A DNA stretch of 64,000 bases from Thiohalomonas sp041685045 (GTDB taxonomy: Bacteria > Pseudomonadota > Gammaproteobacteria > Thiohalomonadales > Thiohalomonadaceae), in the NCBI GenBank assembly GCA_041685045.1, contig JAWLGP010000025.1, positions 1 to 64,000 on the forward strand, given 5' to 3'. Each line of letters begins with the position of its first letter. Positions within the stretch are counted from its first letter, which is position 1. Shown here in pieces: positions 60,478 through 64,000 of the stretch. The notes under the pieces are model-generated. The model was not told the origin of the DNA. It ran no database searches and saw only the letters and a program-made list of their open reading frames with translations. The translations under genes were made by a program, and so were the position numbers.

Positions 60478-62523
60478 TCACTTCTTTTGCGCCGGCCGGC
60501 GACGATTGACGCGCAGTTCGCTCTCCAGCCGGTCCGCCAGCCCTTGCAGAGCCCCGAACACGCCTTCGGCGTCGATCGCTTCTCCCTGAAACTCGGGGGT
60601 ACACCACCAGTCCACATAGCGCCTGAACTGGCGGCAACTGGAATAGCGGGGAAAATCCCGGGGGCCGGTACCGTTGTGGATGGCGGCAACATGCTCCCGC
60701 GCCCGGGATTTGGCATCGTCGTTCTCCAGGTTGCCCCCGGCGCCGTACCGCAGAAGGTAGAGTTCGGCGGCGCTCGCGTGGGCCCAAATCCGCGTCTGTG
60801 TCGATGCCGAATCGAGGTCGACCTCGACCGAGTACATCGCCGCTTCCCAGCGTCGCGGGTCAAACGGCTCCCGCAGGACAGCACGGAGGGAGAGACACTG
60901 CGTCAGGTACCAGTGCATCGGTTTGCTGCCGCGTCGCCCCTGTTCGGACTGCCCGAACCCCTCCCGCGCGGCCATTTCATAAAACCGCAGTGCCTCGCGG
61001 AGTGCATCCCGGCTATGGTCGAGCCACGTCTCCCTTTGTTCATCGCTGCCGGCGAAGCGGACGATCTTGAACCAGGCCTCGCCGATCCGCTTGCTCACGG
61101 CTCCGTGGTAGGCGAAGGTCTCGGCGGCGAACCCCGCCTTCGGAGGCAGCGTCCGTGTCGCACCGTTCACACGCCGGACGCAGCCCTTGACCGCCTCCTC
61201 CGGTGACTTCCCGCCACCCGATTCCATGGCTTTGCGCTTCTTCCGCCCGAATTCGTCGATGGTCTCGTCGAGCCGGTCGAGGGCCGCATCCACCGCACTC
61301 CTCGCCTGCCAATACCGCTGCTCTTCCAGCTGACGGTCGATATCGTCGGGAAGGGAGGCATAGGCGACGATGGAGGCCCAGTCGTGTCGCTTAGCGCCAA
61401 CGTGCGCGTCGAGGGCACCGCGCAGGTTCCGCAGGGCCTCACGGGGATCCCGACCACAGAGCATGTCGCGATAGAGAAACTCGACCATCAGACGGGAGCC
61501 GGCGAACGAGAGCGGAAACTGCGAGGCGACCACGAGAGGAATACCGGCGCGGTGCAACTCATGGGCGAAGCTGGCCCCGTGGAAGGTGACCTCACCGACA
61601 TTGCCGCTGTCGCAGCTGGCGGCCGTTACCACCAGTGGCGGGCGGCGGGAGCCGCCGTCAAAGCATCCACTGGTTCCGGCGTGCAACACTTCGGCCAGTC
61701 GCTGGCCGCTGACCGTCTCGAAGCCCTCGCGATCGGCGGTGTAGAGGCGCAGGCCGAACGACTGCCCGGAGCGGTTTCCATCCTCGGCACCGTGTGCCAG
61801 GAGGTGAACGTGGGTGTACTCGTTGCGGGCGCAGGCCCGGGCAATGCTGGCGAGGGAGGCACGGGGAAGCACCGTCAGGTGTTCGGCGAGCTTGCTGCTG
61901 GCCTCGGCATCCTTGTCCGGAATGTGCGGAAGCCACGGATCCAGGGTTTTCAACAGCAGCTTGGTCTGGTCGACCGGGAGCCGGCCCATGTCCGGCGTGT
62001 CGGCGTAGGCGAACAACACGCGCGGTTTTCGCACCCAATTGCTGACGGCGCCGTTGATACCGCGAACCCTGCGGGTCAGGCAGACCGGTGACAGCGGTTG
62101 CAGCAGCAGCCAGTTCCCGTCGCCACCCCCGGCGCCCCTCGGCACCTTGCTCAGCTCGAACGGCAGCATCGCCAGTTCCGCCGCCGAGACGACCAGCTCC
62201 AGGTGGACCAGCTCCGCCGTCCCCGCACCGACACCATCGAGCTCCGGGACCAGCCCGTGTACTCCCTCCAGCAGCTCGCGCATCTGTGCACCGAGGCGTT
62301 CGGTGACATCGCGTCGGCGGGCAGCGGCATCGAGACCATCCCCGCCCCGGTACCGGAGATCGGCCAGTGCCGAAAGAAATTCCCGGTGTTCATACGGCAC
62401 GCGCACGGTGCTGATGCTGTGGTCACCGCAGACGCCGATGTAGTCCGTCAGCGGCGAGAGGAGCTGGTTATGGGCCGGACCGTGACGCAACAGCTCGACC
62501 GAGACCTTGCGCGTTCGGCTCAT
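60478..62523 (-). CDS. CHAT-domain caspase-like protease
   Basis: A 681-aa cytoplasmic protein. Residues about 105-395 form a CHAT domain: the early signature LAMLPFELSK (118-126), a catalytic His in THVHLLAHGAEDG (H244), and a catalytic Cys in VVTAASCDSGNVG (C304). SFAHELHRAGIPLVVASQFPLS and HDWASIVAYASLPDD follow at the end. The 285-residue C-terminal part is helical (KRIGEAWFKIVRFAGSDEQRETWLDHSRDALREALRFYEMAARE), TPR-like in style, ending in a basic tail. The first 100 residues look like a separate adaptor region. CHAT proteases serve as effectors or regulators in conflict and death systems. It overlaps the phosphoesterase gene by 4 nt. Substrate unknown. Confidence 0.88.
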   Translation of the reverse strand: MSRTRKVSVELLRHGPAHNQLLSPLTDYIGVCGDHSISTVRVPYEHREFLSALADLRYRGGDGLDAAARRRDVTERLGAQMRELLEGVHGLVPELDGVGAGTAELVHLELVVSAAELAMLPFELSKVPRGAGGGDGNWLLLQPLSPVCLTRRVRGINGAVSNWVRKPRVLFAYADTPDMGRLPVDQTKLLLKTLDPWLPHIPDKDAEASSKLAEHLTVLPRASLASIARACARNEYTHVHLLAHGAEDGNRSGQSFGLRLYTADREGFETVSGQRLAEVLHAGTSGCFDGGSRRPPLVVTAASCDSGNVGEVTFHGASFAHELHRAGIPLVVASQFPLSFAGSRLMVEFLYRDMLCGRDPREALRNLRGALDAHVGAKRHDWASIVAYASLPDDIDRQLEEQRYWQARSAVDAALDRLDETIDEFGRKKRKAMESGGGKSPEEAVKGCVRRVNGATRTLPPKAGFAAETFAYHGAVSKRIGEAWFKIVRFAGSDEQRETWLDHSRDALREALRFYEMAAREGFGQSEQGRRGSKPMHWYLTQCLSLRAVLREPFDPRRWEAAMYSVEVDLDSASTQTRIWAHASAAELYLLRYGAGGNLENDDAKSRAREHVAAIHNGTGPRDFPRYSSCRQFRRYVDWWCTPEFQGEAIDAEGVFGALQGLADRLESELRVNRRRPAQKK

Positions 62524-63998
62524 CGGGCCGTCCTCGGAAGCGTGAAGGGCACGTGGAGCTCCCGCCCGCTAGCGGGATCGAACAGCTCCCCCGCCACCTG
62601 CCGGTCCCCTTCGATGATGCAGGCGATGGTGGGCCGATTCAGGACGATGCGCCGGCCCCGCACCTTCTTCTTTTCCAGCTCGGCGATCAGCGGTGACTGC
62701 AGCGCCTTATAGAAGTCGCCGAAGGCCTGCCCGTCGTCGAGCACCGCTTTCGGCAGTTCGATGAGTCTGGCCCAAGTCCCCGTATTGAAGTAGAAGCCGC
62801 CGCCGGGGAGCGGCAGGGCCCGCCGCAGGTGCGTGTGCCCGGCGATGAGGAAATCCACCTGATCCCCGGCCACGGCGGCGAGTTGCCGGAACGTCTCGTC
62901 CGCATGATCGATTTGGAAGGTCGGATCGTCGGCCAGCAGGAAACGTAGTGCCTTGCGCAACAGTTCGAGCTTGCGGGCCTCGGTGTCCAGCCCCGGAAAC
63001 CAGTCGGTAAAGCCAAGCGTATCGGTCGCGCCGGGATCGCCAGGGATGCCGGGCCCCTCCCCTTCCTGCAGGGCCCGGTAGGCGCTGAGCACCGGATCGT
63101 GGTCTTCAAGCGTCCCGCCATCGAGCGTCTGCGCCAGCAATCCCCCGAGCAGCTCTTCACCGGAGGGCCCCTGCCCGGACGCATCCTCTTCCGCGGACAG
63201 CAAGCCGATACGCTTGAACCATCCATCACGACCCAGCGTTGCCGCCACGCGCAGAATACGTGCCATGAGCCGCAGCTTGTCGGGATCGGGGTCCAGCGCG
63301 GCCAGGATCGGCAGCACCGCCTCCGTCTCCGGCTTGAGCAGGTCGACCATCGGGTACCTGCGCTTGATGGCATTCATGACGTCGACCACCAGCCGCGTGC
63401 CGGCGTTGGCGTCCCACGGCTCCGGGGCAGTCCCACGGTTGGCGGCGCGCTGCACCTCCAGCAGTTGGCGGTGGTCCACCAGGTTCCACGTATCCACCTC
63501 GTTGCCGTGCACGCACAGCACCCGACGGCCGCCCACCTCGCAGGCGAAGCCGGCGCCGTCCAGGTGGAACCGGATGCGGCCGCGGGCCGACGGGTCTCCG
63601 CCCGAGAGGCGCTGCGCCAACCACTCCCGAACATCGGGAAGGGCCAGTTCCACATCGTGGTTGCCGAGCACCAGGATCAGTTCACGGCCATCCTGGCGAA
63701 CGAACTGCGCCAGCGCGTCCCATACGGGAGAGAAGGCCGGATCACGACAGATCCGGGTCAGCTTGCCAATGGCGCCGGCCGGGTCGAGGTAGCGTGCCCG
63801 GGGCTCCGCCAGAAAGTCGACGATGTCGCCGTTCAGAACCAGGGCGACGGAACCGTCGACCTCGTGTTTCTTCAGGGGAAGCGAACCGATGGTCTCGGCG
63901 AGGAGTTCACCCTGCCCGAACATCTGAAAGCCGGTTTCACCGCCCATGTGGAGGTCGGAGACGACATAGAGGGCGGCGTAGCGCGGGAGCGGCTCCAT
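62520..63998 (-). CDS. Calcineurin-like metallophosphoesterase coupled to CHAT protease
   Basis: A 492-aa metallophosphoesterase. The five dimetal motifs are present: VVSDLHMGG (D15, H17), LNGDIVDF (D58), LGNHDVEL (N113, H114), CVHGNEVD (H164) and IAGHTHLRR (387-390). About 200 residues between the last two motifs form an insert (helical, with ALDPDPDKLRLMARILRVAATL and AEEDASGQGPSGEELLGGLL), far larger than in most relatives and possibly a substrate or partner domain. A basic linker and a beta-rich C terminus (RIVLNRPTIACIIEGDRQVAGELFDPASGRELHVPFTLP) follow. The putative ATG is at 63998, so the upstream context is outside the window and a longer start cannot be excluded. Confidence 0.88.
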   Translation of the reverse strand: MEPLPRYAALYVVSDLHMGGETGFQMFGQGELLAETIGSLPLKKHEVDGSVALVLNGDIVDFLAEPRARYLDPAGAIGKLTRICRDPAFSPVWDALAQFVRQDGRELILVLGNHDVELALPDVREWLAQRLSGGDPSARGRIRFHLDGAGFACEVGGRRVLCVHGNEVDTWNLVDHRQLLEVQRAANRGTAPEPWDANAGTRLVVDVMNAIKRRYPMVDLLKPETEAVLPILAALDPDPDKLRLMARILRVAATLGRDGWFKRIGLLSAEEDASGQGPSGEELLGGLLAQTLDGGTLEDHDPVLSAYRALQEGEGPGIPGDPGATDTLGFTDWFPGLDTEARKLELLRKALRFLLADDPTFQIDHADETFRQLAAVAGDQVDFLIAGHTHLRRALPLPGGGFYFNTGTWARLIELPKAVLDDGQAFGDFYKALQSPLIAELEKKKVRGRRIVLNRPTIACIIEGDRQVAGELFDPASGRELHVPFTLPRTAR

Positions 63999-64000
63999 AG

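Overview
The window is GC-rich, densely coded chromosomal DNA from a gammaproteobacterium. The evidence is the order rpoE-rseA-rseB-rseC-mucD ... lepA-lepB-rnc-era-recO-pdxJ-acpS and the mfd/csiV/MTIP/nagZ neighbourhood, both of which resemble Pseudomonas and purple-sulfur-type gammaproteobacteria. A sulfide:quinone reductase with all three redox cysteines suggests a sulfur-oxidising (Chromatiales-like) lineage. The taxonomic placement is inference. I see no prophage, insertion sequence, CRISPR array, rRNA or convincing tRNA.

Layout. 0-5.3 kb: sfsA, relA and a YgiQ-type radical SAM gene, all on minus. 5.4-9.0 kb: plus-strand genes for a small periplasmic protein, the agmatine-to-putrescine pair aguA/aguB, and a type I-beta DAHP synthase. 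9.0-16.3 kb is more accessory: isoaspartyl peptidase, a DUF2267/hydrolase-like pair, a degenerate class II aldolase homologue, an iron-type alcohol dehydrogenase, and an SQR-like flavoprotein with a small unknown partner. 16.4-27.3 kb is one long minus-strand series starting at an apparent sigma-E promoter. It joins envelope stress (rpoE, rseA, rseB, rseC, mucD), a glutaredoxin-like gene, translation and protein export (lepA, lepB), RNA and GTPase functions (rnc, era), DNA repair (recO), pyridoxine synthesis (pdxJ) and ACP activation (acpS). Nearly all junctions overlap by 4-8 nt.

27.5-33.2 kb: nadB and two coupled cyclic-di-GMP genes behind a structured leader with a strong terminator. 33.3-47.3 kb: sqr, mfd, an RRM protein, csiV, purine salvage (MTIP, hpt), an MscS channel, nagZ, an L,D-transpeptidase, a CYTH protein, a quinone oxidoreductase-like MDR, an MtaB-like methylthiotransferase and a cold-shock protein. 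47.4-54.4 kb: an XrtA/PEP-CTERM-type exopolysaccharide export operon (chain-length protein, ATPase, outer-membrane protein, tyrosine kinase, lipoprotein exporter, sugar transferase), with no exosortase in the window. 54.6-60.4 kb: an HD hydrolase, an orphan FeoB-like transporter, a polysaccharide deacetylase overlapping an unknown gene, and a small acidic protein.

60.5-64.0 kb: a CHAT-domain (caspase-fold) protease translationally coupled to a calcineurin-like metallophosphoesterase. This two-gene pair is the best candidate for an undescribed system. It is cut off by the window edge, so further genes may lie upstream.

Several small dispersed repeat families lie between genes: nested inverted repeats near 0.9 and 7.7 kb, a 133-bp element at 11.3 kb, and heptad arrays at 9.0, 38.3 and 44.4 kb.
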